Assembly: GCF_022690765.1 (NCBI RefSeq) | Contig: NZ_JALCZA010000016.1 | Location: 1 to 64,000 of the forward strand | DNA: 64,000 nucleotides | Source: Anaeromyxobacter oryzisoli | Lineage (GTDB): Bacteria > Myxococcota > Myxococcia > Myxococcales > Anaeromyxobacteraceae | Reading direction: 5' to 3' | In this document: positions 28,418 to 37,876 of the stretch, one piece after another | How the letters are laid out: each line of letters begins with the position of its first letter | How positions within the stretch are numbered: position 1 is the stretch's first letter | Made by a program: the position numbers and the translations under genes | Notes under the pieces: generated by a model | What the model was told of the DNA's origin: nothing | Database searches by the model: none | The model's input: the letters and a program-made list of their open reading frames with translations, nothing else

Positions 28418-30619
28418 TCACAGCGTCACGAGCAAGGTCACCGAAACTGCCCTCGACACGAGGGTCTGGACGGGCACGACGTTCCTGAGCCAGGTGTACG
28501 ACGACGTCAAGGACACGTTGCGCCGGAGGTTCCACCGCAGCGATGGCGTGAAGACCTGCGTATTGGTCCCCGCCGCGGTGTCGAGCGTGCTCGAGTACGA
28601 GACGCCGACCTGGACGTCGCCGCGCAGCGGAGAATAGTTGACCTGCAATGTCCCGAGCGTCGTCGGCGTCGGGCCGAGCACGATCCGCGAGACGGTGCCG
28701 GCGCCGGAGAGCGCCGGAGCGGGTGTGACGGAGAGCCCCCCGTCCACGCGAGCGTACTGCGTCAAGACGTCACCCGCCTCGGGCGAGCTCGTCAGCGACC
28801 GATTGTACAGGGCTCCGATCGAGACGGTCACGACGGTATTCGGGGTCAGCGACGTCGTGCCGCTCGCCTGGAACGACTGCGAGGTGCGCGTCCCCTGCGT
28901 CGCGATGGACCCGGTGGCGTTCGCCTGCGAGCTGATGCCGTCGTACCAGTCGGCCCGGCCGAGCGCGCTCAGCGAGTGCGAGATCGTCGTGGTGCGGACG
29001 ATCGTGGCGGGCGCGCCGGGGACGCTCACCTGGGTGGTGAGCTGATCGTCCACCCTCCCGCTGTACGTCACGGTCCAGTAGGCGGTGGGGAGCGGGTTCG
29101 CGATGAGCGCCGCGCTCCACTCCCAGTTCCCCTCGTGCCCGCGCCCGGCGTCCAGATCCTGCCGCTGCACGCGCGCGTTCCCGAACAGCGACGCCGACAG
29201 CTTGCGCCCGAGCGTGAGCCCGTTGACGATCGAGTAGCGGGTCCGCGGGGCCTCGGAGTCGTGGGCGACGTCCAGCGAGATGTCGTGGGCGAGGTCCGGC
29301 GAGCGCAGGATCGAGGTGCGCGCGAACGCCGTCGCGGCGACGACCAGGGCGCTGTCGTGGCGCGGCACCAGGGCGGCCGGCAGCACGAGCAGGGCCTGGA
29401 GCTCGGTGACGAAGACGTCGCGGTACGCGACGTCCGTCGTCACCCCCACGGCGAGCGGCCGGAGGACGACCTTCAGGTACCGCGCCCGCGTCTCCGGGAT
29501 GGTGATCTCGAGCCGGTTCTCGAAGGGTGACGGCGCAGGGGGCTTCGCGAGCGCGACCGCCGTCCAGGTCTGGTTGTCGAGGCTCTGGTAGACCTGGACG
29601 CCCGCCGCGAGCGCGCTGGCGACGCCCGGCGTCAGCGGCCGGTCGAGCCACACGTAGAGCGTGTTCACGCTCGTCGTCTCGTCGCCGAAGCGGACGGCCA
29701 CGTCCCGCGGATCCCGGTCGCCGGCCAGCGCCGGGGCGAAGCCCACGTTCACCCCGGCGCTCGCGGTGACGTTCCCGTCGATCAGCAGCGGGTTGGCGGA
29801 CAGGACGATCCGGTCGGTCGTCGCCGGGAACGTCTCGATCGCGGAGAGCCCGGCGACGGGGAGCTGCTGGCGCGCGACGGTCGCCCCCTCTCCTCCGCTC
29901 TCGGTGAGCGTGTTCCGGCTCTGGAGCCGCGCGCTCACGTAGGTCGACGTGCGCCCCCCGAACAGGGAGTCGGTGCGGCTGCCGAGCGCCGCCTGCTCGA
30001 CGGCTGTGGTGCTGGAGTCGCGCAGGTGATCGGTCGTGCGGACCCAGCTCAGGAGGTACCGCAGGTCGGATCGTGGCGTTTCGTACCGCGCGCTGAAGAA
30101 GGCGCCGTCGGTCGTCGTGTCCTGCGCGAGGCGGTCGGTGTCGAACGTGTTCACGTGCGACGCGCGCAGATCCAGCTCGGGGAGCTCGAGCGGGCGCCAC
30201 GTCGCGTACCCGGCGTAGCTCTCCGTGACGAACTCGCCCGCCGACGTGCCCAGGGCGCTCTGCTCGCGCCGCTCCGCGCCCACGCCGGCGTTCAGCACCT
30301 GGGTCCCCAGCGTGAGACGCCCGAAGTACGTGCTGGTGCGGGCGTGCAGGTCGGACAGGATCCCGTCGGTGCGGGTCCAGGCGCGGTCGTCCACGAACGT
30401 CAGGCCCGCCGACGCGTCGAGGCGATCCGTGAGCGGGGCGTCGTAGGTCAGCCTGTACTTCTGGGCCAGCACGTCCGAGCTCTGGTGGCTGACCAGCCCG
30501 CGCTCGCCGGTCACGTCCGTCTCGACGTGCGTGTACGAAGGCTCGAGCGTGGCCCCGAGCCACTCCAGCGCCCGCGCGACGTCCCCGACGAGCGCGCCCG
30601 CCGCGGCGACGATCGCCAT
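28418..30619 (-). CDS. Large outer-membrane beta-barrel candidate with discoidin-like insert
   Basis: A 733-residue exported protein without cysteine-heme motifs. Long alternating strands rich in Tyr, Thr and Ser (YKLTYD-like YRLTYDAPLTDRLDAS, LRYLLSWVRTTDHL) run through most of the sequence and it ends in a hydrophobic strand (SRAVSVTLLVTL), both typical of outer-membrane barrels. Near residues 290-420 is an insert resembling an F5/8 discoidin domain (VWLDRPLTPG, VYQSLDNQTWTAV, TRARYLKVVLRPL). It stands between the 6-heme/YVTN genes and the CsgG-like genes. By analogy it may be the porin of a porin-cytochrome complex, but its family is not one I recognise. Confidence 0.7.
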   Translation of the reverse strand: MAIVAAAGALVGDVARALEWLGATLEPSYTHVETDVTGERGLVSHQSSDVLAQKYRLTYDAPLTDRLDASAGLTFVDDRAWTRTDGILSDLHARTSTYFGRLTLGTQVLNAGVGAERREQSALGTSAGEFVTESYAGYATWRPLELPELDLRASHVNTFDTDRLAQDTTTDGAFFSARYETPRSDLRYLLSWVRTTDHLRDSSTTAVEQAALGSRTDSLFGGRTSTYVSARLQSRNTLTESGGEGATVARQQLPVAGLSAIETFPATTDRIVLSANPLLIDGNVTASAGVNVGFAPALAGDRDPRDVAVRFGDETTSVNTLYVWLDRPLTPGVASALAAGVQVYQSLDNQTWTAVALAKPPAPSPFENRLEITIPETRARYLKVVLRPLAVGVTTDVAYRDVFVTELQALLVLPAALVPRHDSALVVAATAFARTSILRSPDLAHDISLDVAHDSEAPRTRYSIVNGLTLGRKLSASLFGNARVQRQDLDAGRGHEGNWEWSAALIANPLPTAYWTVTYSGRVDDQLTTQVSVPGAPATIVRTTTISHSLSALGRADWYDGISSQANATGSIATQGTRTSQSFQASGTTSLTPNTVVTVSIGALYNRSLTSSPEAGDVLTQYARVDGGLSVTPAPALSGAGTVSRIVLGPTPTTLGTLQVNYSPLRGDVQVGVSYSSTLDTAAGTNTQVFTPSLRWNLRRNVSLTSSYTWLRNVVPVQTLVSRAVSVTLLVTL

Positions 30620-30681
30620 GCATACCGTCCGCCCCGACGGTGCCGGCGCGCCAGCGCCGTGGAGTCGAAGGGCACGACGGG

Positions 30682-32088
30682 TCAGAGGCGCTCCCCGACG
30701 AACGCGAGGCCGAAGGGAGCGTCCCCGACGGCGATCTCGGCGAGGAGCTTCCGGCTCGTGAGGTCGAGGACCGCGATGGCCCCGCGCTCCGGCATGAGCG
30801 CGAGCAGCGTGTTCTCGGCGTCGTCGATCACCATGCGCGAGACCACCCCCGGCACGTCGATCTGGTCCAGCGGCTGGAACGAGATCGGATCGTAGACCGA
30901 GATCCGTCGCTCGTCACCGCGCGACAGGTAGAGCAGGTCCGTCCGCGGATCGACCTTGACCGCGGTGGCGCCCAGGCCGACGTACGGGTGCGCCAGCGGC
31001 GCCAGCGAGGGCAGCGCGAACACCCCGAGGTATGCCGAGCCCCGGTGCACGACGTAGAGCCGCGTTCCGTCGCGGCTCAGGTCCACCCACAGCGGCTCGG
31101 CGTCGGTCGCGATCGTCCCGACCACCGCCCGGTTCGGGACGTCCAGGACCGTCACCGTCCCGGTCGCCCGGTTCGCGACGTAGGCCCGCTGCCCGGGCCT
31201 GTCCACCCGCAGCCCCGCCGGGGCGTCGCCGACGGACACGCGCCCACGCTCGCTCATCGCGACGGGATCCACGAAGCTGACGGTGCGCGAGCGTACGTTC
31301 ACCGCGACGAGCGTGCCATCCGCCGCCAGCGCCAGCTCCGCTGGCCCGTCGCCCGGCGCGAGCCGGATGCGACTCGCCCGGGCGTTCGCCGCGGTGTCCA
31401 GGATCTCGATCCGGTCCTCGCGGGAGAGCGCGATGTAGGCCCGGCTCGCGACGCGATCGAGCGCGATCCCGAGCGGCGTGTCCCCGACCGGCACGACGCC
31501 GGTGACCAGGTGGGCGTGACGATCGATCGCGGTGACGCTCGCGGAGGCCGAGTTGGTGCAGTACAGGGTCACCTGCGGCGGGGTCTGCGGCGCGAGGGTG
31601 ACCTGGAGCGCGGGCGAGAACGCGTAATCCCCGCGGATCGAGGCGCGACCGTCGAGCGCCGCCCAGATCACCGCGGCCGTCCCGGCCGCGACCCGGAACC
31701 CCAGCTCGAGGCGGGATGGGGTCGGCTCGACCATCAGCCGCGCCGGCTCGCCGCCGCGGACGAGGGTCGCCGCCCCGACCGTCACCGCCAGCCCCGTGTA
31801 GTCGCCGGGAGGGACGCGCCCCCACGCGACCAGCCGCTGCCTGCCGGCCTCCGCCCCTCCGAGCTCGCGCTGCTTCACCTGGAGCGGAAGCTCGCTCCCG
31901 TCCTGCCGTCGGAGCGACACCGCCTCGACCGTGAACGAGAGGCGCTCCCCTTCGCGCTCGAGCGGGAGCGCGTAGACGTAGACCTCCCCCTGCGTGCCGA
32001 GCGGCGGGAGCGGCGGTGGGCCACGCCTCGCGGTCGCGCAGCCCACGCTCGCGACGAGGACGGCGACCATTGCGGCTCGAATTCGCAT
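30682..32088 (-). CDS. YVTN beta-propeller lipoprotein
   Basis: A 468-residue protein with a lipobox (LVASVGCATA). Residues about 30-165 form a beta-rich domain of a type I do not recognise. From about 180 onwards come YVTN/YncE-like repeats, for example NSASASVTAIDRHAHLVTGV, VGDTPLGIALDRVASRAYIA, VGDAPAGLRVDRPGQRAYVA and EPLWVDLSRDGTRLYVVHRG. This amounts to a seven-bladed propeller. It lies 75 bp after the 6-heme cytochrome and 62 bp before the barrel gene. Probably a surface or periplasmic scaffold of the electron-transfer assembly. Confidence 0.82.
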   Translation of the reverse strand: MRIRAAMVAVLVASVGCATARRGPPPLPPLGTQGEVYVYALPLEREGERLSFTVEAVSLRRQDGSELPLQVKQRELGGAEAGRQRLVAWGRVPPGDYTGLAVTVGAATLVRGGEPARLMVEPTPSRLELGFRVAAGTAAVIWAALDGRASIRGDYAFSPALQVTLAPQTPPQVTLYCTNSASASVTAIDRHAHLVTGVVPVGDTPLGIALDRVASRAYIALSREDRIEILDTAANARASRIRLAPGDGPAELALAADGTLVAVNVRSRTVSFVDPVAMSERGRVSVGDAPAGLRVDRPGQRAYVANRATGTVTVLDVPNRAVVGTIATDAEPLWVDLSRDGTRLYVVHRGSAYLGVFALPSLAPLAHPYVGLGATAVKVDPRTDLLYLSRGDERRISVYDPISFQPLDQIDVPGVVSRMVIDDAENTLLALMPERGAIAVLDLTSRKLLAEIAVGDAPFGLAFVGERL

Positions 32089-32163
32089 GGAGCCTCGGCG
32101 ACGAAGAAAGGGGAGGCGCTCGCGCGCCTCCCCTATCTTACGACAATCTGCGTATTCCGGCTG

Positions 32164-33600
32164 CTAATCCTTGCCGTGGCACTTGTTGCACAGCGAGCGC
32201 TGGTACGTGCCGATCGCCGTGGTGCCGGCGCCGACCGGGCGGTCGTAGTAGCCGGCCTGCGTCTGCTGGAGCGTGCGCGCGCCGGCGGTGCCGGTGGTGA
32301 CGACCGTCGCCGAGCCCGTCGCGCCGTTGGTGTAGTTCACGCCGTCCGTGAGGAACGTCGCGTTCTGATCCCAGCGCACCATGCTGTCGAACGCCGTCGC
32401 GTGCGCGCGGTGGCAGGACAGGCACATGACGTTGGCGCTCGGCCCCGCGGCGATGATGCTGTTCGGCACCGCGGCGCCCTTCAGCGTGGCGAGCGTCGCG
32501 CTCTTGCCCAGCTCGAACGGGACGAGCGACGTGTACTTGCTGGTCGCGGCGCTGTCGACCACGCCGCTCGACACGTACGTATTGTAGACCTGGATCTGCC
32601 CGGCGTGGAAGAGCGCCTCGCCGCCGGCCGGGTGGCGGAGCCCCGCGACACCCGAGGTGTAGCCGTCGATGTGGATGTTCGTGTGGCAGTTCTGGCACCA
32701 CTCGGACATGCCCGTGCCGTAGGCGACGCGGACCTCGGACGTCCCCTCGCCCGAGTTGTAGGTCCCCGGCGCGACCGCGACCGGCGGGTCGTTCGGGAAC
32801 GGCGACGACGTGTTCGACGCCGGGGCGTAGTTCTGGCCGGCGAGGAGGCGGTACGTGCCGATCGCGTAGGCAGCCGTGGGGACCTCACCGTACGAGCCGG
32901 AGGCGGCGATGGGCAGCGTGGCGGGCGAGCCCGGGTACGGGCCGGCGAAGGCGATCCCGTTCGCGGCGGTGCCGATCTGCATGCGGTAGCGGCCGTGCGG
33001 GTCGTGGCAGCTCGAGCACGCGAACTGCTTCCGGCCGGGGCCACCCTGCCACGTTCCACCCGGGGCGATCGTGAGGTCCGGGTCGACCGCGAGGGCGAAG
33101 TCCGCCGCGGCGACGTTGTGGCCGTGGCGCTGGCTCGGGCTGTTGGTCCAGTCGAAGTCGCTCCGGAGCCAGCCGAAGTCGCCGCCCGGCGTCCGGTTCG
33201 TCGGCGGGGTCGTGCCGGTCGTCAGGTCGGCGATCGTGAACTGGTTACCGCTCGCGGCCTTCGCGCCCGCGTGGCAGACGAGACAGGTCGAGCTCTGATC
33301 GGTGCCCTGGAGCAGGTAGGCGTTGGTGACGTTCGTCCACGGCGCCACCTGCGACGTCGGCCCCGTAGACTTCGCGACGCCGCTCGAGGCGTTGTGCATC
33401 ACGTGGCAGCCGTCGCACGCGGCGACGCCGCCCGCGTGGAAGGCCTGGGAGTCCGGCTGGCTGCCGGTGACCGCCGGCTGCTGGTACATGCCGCTGGGCG
33501 GCGTGACGCTCTTGCCCCCCATCCCGGTCACGGCAGTCTGAGCGTTCGCGTCGAGCGCGAACGCAGCGACCGCTGCCAATGCAAGCTTCAACGTTCTCAT
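32164..33600 (-). CDS. Exported 6-heme c-type cytochrome
   Basis: A 478-residue protein: signal peptide (LKLALAAVAAFALDANA), then six CxxCH motifs (CDGCH, CLVCH, CSSCH, CQNCH, CLSCH, CNKCH) widely spaced among Gly/Thr/Ser-rich segments. The low heme density and long beta-type spacers resemble surface-exposed rather than periplasmic wire cytochromes. The ATG at 33600 is preceded by GAGG and GGGG; an in-frame ATG at 33609 is possible. It is the first gene of the minus-strand exported-protein block, and a 6-bp-stem hairpin (CCCGCC/GGCGGG, 33626-33640) lies in its leader. Confidence 0.88.
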   Translation of the reverse strand: MRTLKLALAAVAAFALDANAQTAVTGMGGKSVTPPSGMYQQPAVTGSQPDSQAFHAGGVAACDGCHVMHNASSGVAKSTGPTSQVAPWTNVTNAYLLQGTDQSSTCLVCHAGAKAASGNQFTIADLTTGTTPPTNRTPGGDFGWLRSDFDWTNSPSQRHGHNVAAADFALAVDPDLTIAPGGTWQGGPGRKQFACSSCHDPHGRYRMQIGTAANGIAFAGPYPGSPATLPIAASGSYGEVPTAAYAIGTYRLLAGQNYAPASNTSSPFPNDPPVAVAPGTYNSGEGTSEVRVAYGTGMSEWCQNCHTNIHIDGYTSGVAGLRHPAGGEALFHAGQIQVYNTYVSSGVVDSAATSKYTSLVPFELGKSATLATLKGAAVPNSIIAAGPSANVMCLSCHRAHATAFDSMVRWDQNATFLTDGVNYTNGATGSATVVTTGTAGARTLQQTQAGYYDRPVGAGTTAIGTYQRSLCNKCHGKD

Positions 33601-34714
33601 ATTCCCCATCCTCAAGTGCCGCCCTCCCGCCTTTGGCGGGCGTGGCGTTCGGTTGCACTGCGGGTCACAGCTACTCCCCTCGAACTGCCTAGGCACATCG
33701 GACAAGGCACGGCTGGGCGGAGGTGCGAACAGCAACGAACGTGCCGCATTCACCACAAGCAACCACCTCGACGTTTCGCGGACTTCGCCGGCGCGGCGCG
33801 GCGCCGCATTGAGCGCATTCACCCAGCCGTCGTTTGCGCTATGGCCTGCAACGATCGCGCAGGCCCGGCGGGGTCGCGAGAGGGCGAGTGTCGTCATATC
33901 GGCGCGGAAAGACTCGGCGATCTTGCGTGCGAGCTCGGCGGCACCACCCCGTTTGGCGCACCGCGCGCCTCGGCGCGGAGCACTCGCACGCTCGTCCGAG
34001 CCGTGTCCGCCAGCGTCGCAAATCACATTGTGCATCCAGGGGTTCCTCCGGTCAGCCTTCGTTCGCGGTCGGTGAGGCGGGTGGCTTCGATGGAGGGAGC
34101 CGGATCCGGGAATGCGCGGGCCTCGGCTCGCCTATCCGTGAAGACCCACGCAACTTGGCGAGCCTGGGGGTTATGCCCCAGCACTCGGCCGTGACGCCGA
34201 TTGCTGCGCCCGGTCGACTCGACCGCGGATCTCGATCCCTTCAGCGATTTGAGCACGCACGTCCGAAGCCGTTTGAGCAGGAAGTCTGCCCGGCCCTCGC
34301 GGGCCGCGGTGTTCCGTTGGTCGATTTGGCGACCGTTTGTCGCGCCCTCGCTGAGTCCATCCCGCGGCGCTCGGCTCGAAATCGGGCCGGCGACCGCGCG
34401 TCGCCTGCGTGGGATGCCCCATGGCCAGGTTCAAAACTCCCACGCCCCGTTTGCATGCACGCCATGTCGCCGGCCGACGAGCGCGGTCCGCGCCTCATCC
34501 GACCGTATGGACTCCCAGAATTTGACCTGCGCGTTCACGCGCACGAATCGCCTTCGAGATCGGCCTGATTGGGTCGCGCGCAATTCGGCGCTCGCGAGGA
34601 CGTGTTCCGGGAGGCTGGGGCGACGCCGGGATCCGCCGTCGTTTCGGCCGATTCCGTTCGCGCGACGACTGTCCGAGCTCGCCGTCATTGCGTCCGCACG
34701 ACAGAGACCGAGCG

Positions 34715-34728
34715 CAAATCATGATTTG
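34715..34728. promoter_or_regulatory. 14-bp perfect palindrome, probable operator upstream of the 12-heme cytochrome
   Basis: CAAATCATGATTTG is a perfect AT-rich palindrome in very GC-rich DNA. It ends 64 bp before the candidate sigma-54 promoter and 195 bp before the gene. Its binding protein is unknown. Confidence 0.5.
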
Positions 34729-34792
34729 TCGCAGCCTGCGTGATTTCCCCCAGCCGACCCGCTCGAACCCGCCGTTTCGCCGTGGCGCCCCC

Positions 34793-34807
34793 GGGTACGC
34801 TTCTTGC
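34793..34807 (+). promoter_or_regulatory. Candidate sigma-54 promoter for the 12-heme cytochrome gene
   Basis: GGGTACGCTTCTTGC matches TGGCACG-N4-TTGC at 12 of 15 positions counting the spacer, with GG-to-GC spacing of 10. The start codon is about 117 bp downstream. A hairpin (GGTCGC facing GCGACC, 34889-34905) lies in the predicted leader just before the ribosome-binding site. Confidence 0.55.
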
Positions 34808-34923
34808 GGAGAGCCCGCCCGGCTCATCGGAACGGCCACGGGATCATCTCGACGCAGGGCCTGGGCACCCGGCGTCTGGAACTGAACAGGTCGCGCTGAG
34901 CGACCCTATCGGGGGAATCACAC

Positions 34924-37824
34924 ATGCGTCGTGTCTCGTTGGCACTCGCGCTCTTGGGCGCGGTGACCGCAGCTGGATGCAGCAGCGGAGCGAAGAGCTC
35001 CGGCGCTGGCGGAAATCAGGGCGTCCCCGGCTCGACGTTCACCCTCACGGTGAACGTGTGGGCCGGCGGCAGCGTCAAATCCCAGACGGGGACGAAGAAC
35101 GCGGACGGCACCTACACCTATACGAACGACGGCAAGCTCAGCTGCACCGGGCTGGCCACGTGCTCGGCGGACTATCCGTATGGCGCCGTGGTCCGGCTGC
35201 TGCCGACCACCACCACCGGTAACTACTTCAACGGGTTCGCCGGCGATTGCCAGGGCTACGTCTGCGATCTCACCGGCAACGCCGAGAAGTCCGTGATCGC
35301 GATGTTCACCAAGACCCCGGAGAGCCACCCGAACTGGATCGGCGACTCGACGGTGCACCCCACCAAGATGGGCGAGCTGAACTGCATGCAGTGCCACGGC
35401 AGCGGCCTGCAGGGCATCGGCATCGCGCCCAACTGCTACTCCTGTCACAAGGCCGACGGCACCGGCGGGCCGCTGCAGCAGACGGGCGCGACGGCACAGG
35501 AGATCTGCACGACGTGCCACCCGCAGAGCATCGGGACGACCCAGCACCAGGCCGTCTACAACAAGTTCACCGACGGGACGGCGACCGGCGGGACGCTGTT
35601 CTCCGGGTCGATCAGCTCGGTCACGGCCACCGCGCTCACGGACGGCTCCGGCCTCTTCAAGATCACCGTCAAGTTCTCGCTCGCGAAGAGCGGCACCGCG
35701 CTGACCACCACCCAGTACAGCGCCCTCGGCCAGAAGCGGCTCTCGATGACGAAGTACGACGCGGCCACCAAGAAGTTCTACGCCGTCAAGTACGTCGAGC
35801 CCTCCGACGGCAGCACGAAGTCGGTGTCCTTCGGGACGCCGACCATCGGCACCGACGGCCTCTTCACGACGACTGCCGCGAAGGCGCCGTTCGACCCGAA
35901 CGCCGTGGGCGCGCCCATCTCGATGTTCTACTTCTACTTCGCCGACACCCCGGTCATCCCGCCCTCCGGGCACTACTTCCTGCCTGACAACACCATCAGC
36001 ATCTCCACCGTGACGGGCGGCGCGATCGACTGGTCCTCGACCGCCAATGCCGCGGCCTGCACGAAGTGCCACGGCACGCCATATGGGAAGCACGGCTACC
36101 GCCAGGCGGTGGTCGCCGGCCTCCCGGACCTGGCCTCCTGCAAGGCTTGCCACTACGATGATCGCGGCGGCGTGGACTTCAACCTCGCGATGACCTACGA
36201 GGATCCGGCGCGGCTCGCGTACCTCGAGACCCAGCCGCTCGTCGGTGGTGAGATCCCGTGGTCGCCCGAGGACGAGGCGACGTACGCGTACACCGCGACG
36301 ACGATGCAGGACACGCACATCTCGCACGCGAAGGAGTTCCTCTACCCGCAGTCGATGGCGAACTGCGCGACCTGCCACGAGGGCAAGCTCTCCCAGATCC
36401 TCACCGACGCGAACTTCACGGCCGCCACCTGCAAGAGCTGCCACCTGTTCGTCGGGGTGAACGGCGCGGACTCGAAGCGCGCGCCGAAGCTCACGCCGGC
36501 CTATCACAACATCGACTGGGTGAAGGGCGTCCTGCTCGAGACCGACCAGGTGACCGGTCTCGTGACCGAGATGCAGTGCAACGAGTGCCACAACGCGACC
36601 TGGGTCGCTCCGTGGGACCCGACGGGGCTTACGAAGGCCCCGGTGTTCTCGCAGCTCCACTCCGGCTACAACTCCGCGATCTACAACTCTGCCGGCGTGA
36701 AGTACGCGAGCGCCATCTCCACGAGCGCCGTGGCGTCCTATGACCCCGCGACGAAGAAGATCACCGCCACCTTCACCGTGACCGGCGCCGACGCGGGCGC
36801 GATCGTCAAGCCGACGGTCGTGGTCAGCCTCTACGGCTACGACACGAAGGACTTCATGATCAGCGGCCACTCCAGCCAGTTCGCGGACAAGACCCCGAAC
36901 CTCGAGTGGTCCGAGGGCGCGGTCATCCGGGGCACCACCACCCCGGCCAACACGAGCCGCCTGACGGTCCTCCCTGCGACCGCCTCGGCGGGCGTCACCA
37001 CCTGGACCGCGACGGCGGACCTGACGGCCTGGGCCGCCAACCTGACCGACGGCAGCATCAAGAAGGCCGAGATCGGGTTCCTGCCCTCGATCGGCGTCAA
37101 CCAGGCGGCGGCGCCGCAGTGCGATGCGACGAAGACGAACTACAACAAGTGCATCGCCATCGGCGGCGCGACCGCGACGGTCGACCTGACCACAGGCCTC
37201 CAGGACAACGCGATGTACGGGAAGGACATCGTGGACCCGGCGAAGTGCAACAAGTGCCACGACGCGCTGGCCGTCGAGTTCCACAGCCCGAACTACGGTA
37301 GCGCGGGCGTGGTCGGCTGCCGGCTCTGCCACTTCGTCGGCGCCGGCGGCTCGCACCTCGAGATGCAGTCCCGGTCGATCGACTCGTACGTCCACGCGAT
37401 CCACTCGTTCCAGGCGTTCGACGTCAACGGCGTCAACTTCACGGACACGGTCCAGAACTTCGAGTACGAGCACCACATCAGCGCGACGTACCCGAACTTC
37501 ACGATCCTGAACTGCGAGTCGTGCCACAACGCCGGCAAGTACGACCTGCCGGACCCGAAGAAGTCGCTGCCGGGCATCCTCTCGGCCTCCTCGACGGTCA
37601 ACAAGGCCCGGTCGATCAGCGGCGTGTCCACCGTCGTCGTCGGCCCGGCGTCCCGCGCCTGCGGCTCGTGCCACCGTTCCGAGGCGATCAAGGCGGATGA
37701 CGCCGCGGCGCTCAGCCAGCTCGACCAGCACGCGGCGACGTTCGGCGTGCGCGAGGGCACCAGCGCGACGACGCCGAGCATCACGGACGTGTTCCTCAAC
37801 GTGATCAAGCGGCTGTTCCCGTAA
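34924..37824 (+). CDS. 12-heme OmcA/MtrC-type outer-surface lipoprotein cytochrome with InlB-like N-terminal domain
   Basis: A 966-residue lipoprotein: the signal ends in VTAAGC. Residues about 38-130 form an InlB B-repeat-like domain (GGSVKSQTG, then FNGFAGDC). Twelve CxxCH motifs follow in two clusters separated by beta-rich blocks, the split arrangement of OmcA/MtrC-family surface cytochromes (usually ten hemes). Beta domains sit near residues 215-350 and 590-740. As an outer-surface lipoprotein it could hand electrons to extracellular acceptors. It is monocistronic, ending in two strong hairpins. OmcA/MtrC partners of the MtrA and MtrB type are not adjacent. Confidence 0.88.
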   Translation: MRRVSLALALLGAVTAAGCSSGAKSSGAGGNQGVPGSTFTLTVNVWAGGSVKSQTGTKNADGTYTYTNDGKLSCTGLATCSADYPYGAVVRLLPTTTTGNYFNGFAGDCQGYVCDLTGNAEKSVIAMFTKTPESHPNWIGDSTVHPTKMGELNCMQCHGSGLQGIGIAPNCYSCHKADGTGGPLQQTGATAQEICTTCHPQSIGTTQHQAVYNKFTDGTATGGTLFSGSISSVTATALTDGSGLFKITVKFSLAKSGTALTTTQYSALGQKRLSMTKYDAATKKFYAVKYVEPSDGSTKSVSFGTPTIGTDGLFTTTAAKAPFDPNAVGAPISMFYFYFADTPVIPPSGHYFLPDNTISISTVTGGAIDWSSTANAAACTKCHGTPYGKHGYRQAVVAGLPDLASCKACHYDDRGGVDFNLAMTYEDPARLAYLETQPLVGGEIPWSPEDEATYAYTATTMQDTHISHAKEFLYPQSMANCATCHEGKLSQILTDANFTAATCKSCHLFVGVNGADSKRAPKLTPAYHNIDWVKGVLLETDQVTGLVTEMQCNECHNATWVAPWDPTGLTKAPVFSQLHSGYNSAIYNSAGVKYASAISTSAVASYDPATKKITATFTVTGADAGAIVKPTVVVSLYGYDTKDFMISGHSSQFADKTPNLEWSEGAVIRGTTTPANTSRLTVLPATASAGVTTWTATADLTAWAANLTDGSIKKAEIGFLPSIGVNQAAAPQCDATKTNYNKCIAIGGATATVDLTTGLQDNAMYGKDIVDPAKCNKCHDALAVEFHSPNYGSAGVVGCRLCHFVGAGGSHLEMQSRSIDSYVHAIHSFQAFDVNGVNFTDTVQNFEYEHHISATYPNFTILNCESCHNAGKYDLPDPKKSLPGILSASSTVNKARSISGVSTVVVGPASRACGSCHRSEAIKADDAAALSQLDQHAATFGVREGTSATTPSITDVFLNVIKRLFP

Positions 37825-37834
37825 CGCGTGAACC

Positions 37835-37864
37835 GAGCGAGGTGGGCTCCGCCCCACCTCGCTC
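37835..37864 (+). terminator. Hairpin terminator after the 12-heme gene
   Basis: A perfect 12-bp stem (GAGCGAGGTGGG facing CCCACCTCGCTC) with a six-base loop begins 10 bp after the stop codon. No long T run follows, as is common in such high-GC genomes. Confidence 0.75.
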
Positions 37865-37876
37865 ATCGCTGTAACC

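Larger units (their letters stand above)
33601..34923. other. Gene-poor divergent intergenic region of 1.3 kb
   Basis: No open frame here has the strong third-position GC bias of surrounding genes, and nothing resembles a known protein or RNA. It separates the 6-heme gene (minus) from the 12-heme gene (plus), so it must contain both promoters. Base composition looks less GC-rich than elsewhere. Structured elements near the right end are listed separately. The central 33.7-34.6 kb shows nothing I can name. Confidence 0.55.

Noticed and set aside
33834-34743. Open frames of 180-244 codons in the divergent intergenic region
   Set aside because: No third-position GC bias, no ribosome-binding site, no motif; several mutually overlapping frames.
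33601-34923. Cyclic-di-GMP (GEMM) riboswitch upstream of cytochromes, as known in Geobacter
   Set aside because: I looked upstream of the 6-, 10-, 12- and 26-heme genes for the GGGCAAACC and GCAAAGCC elements and the tetraloop receptor and did not find a convincing set.
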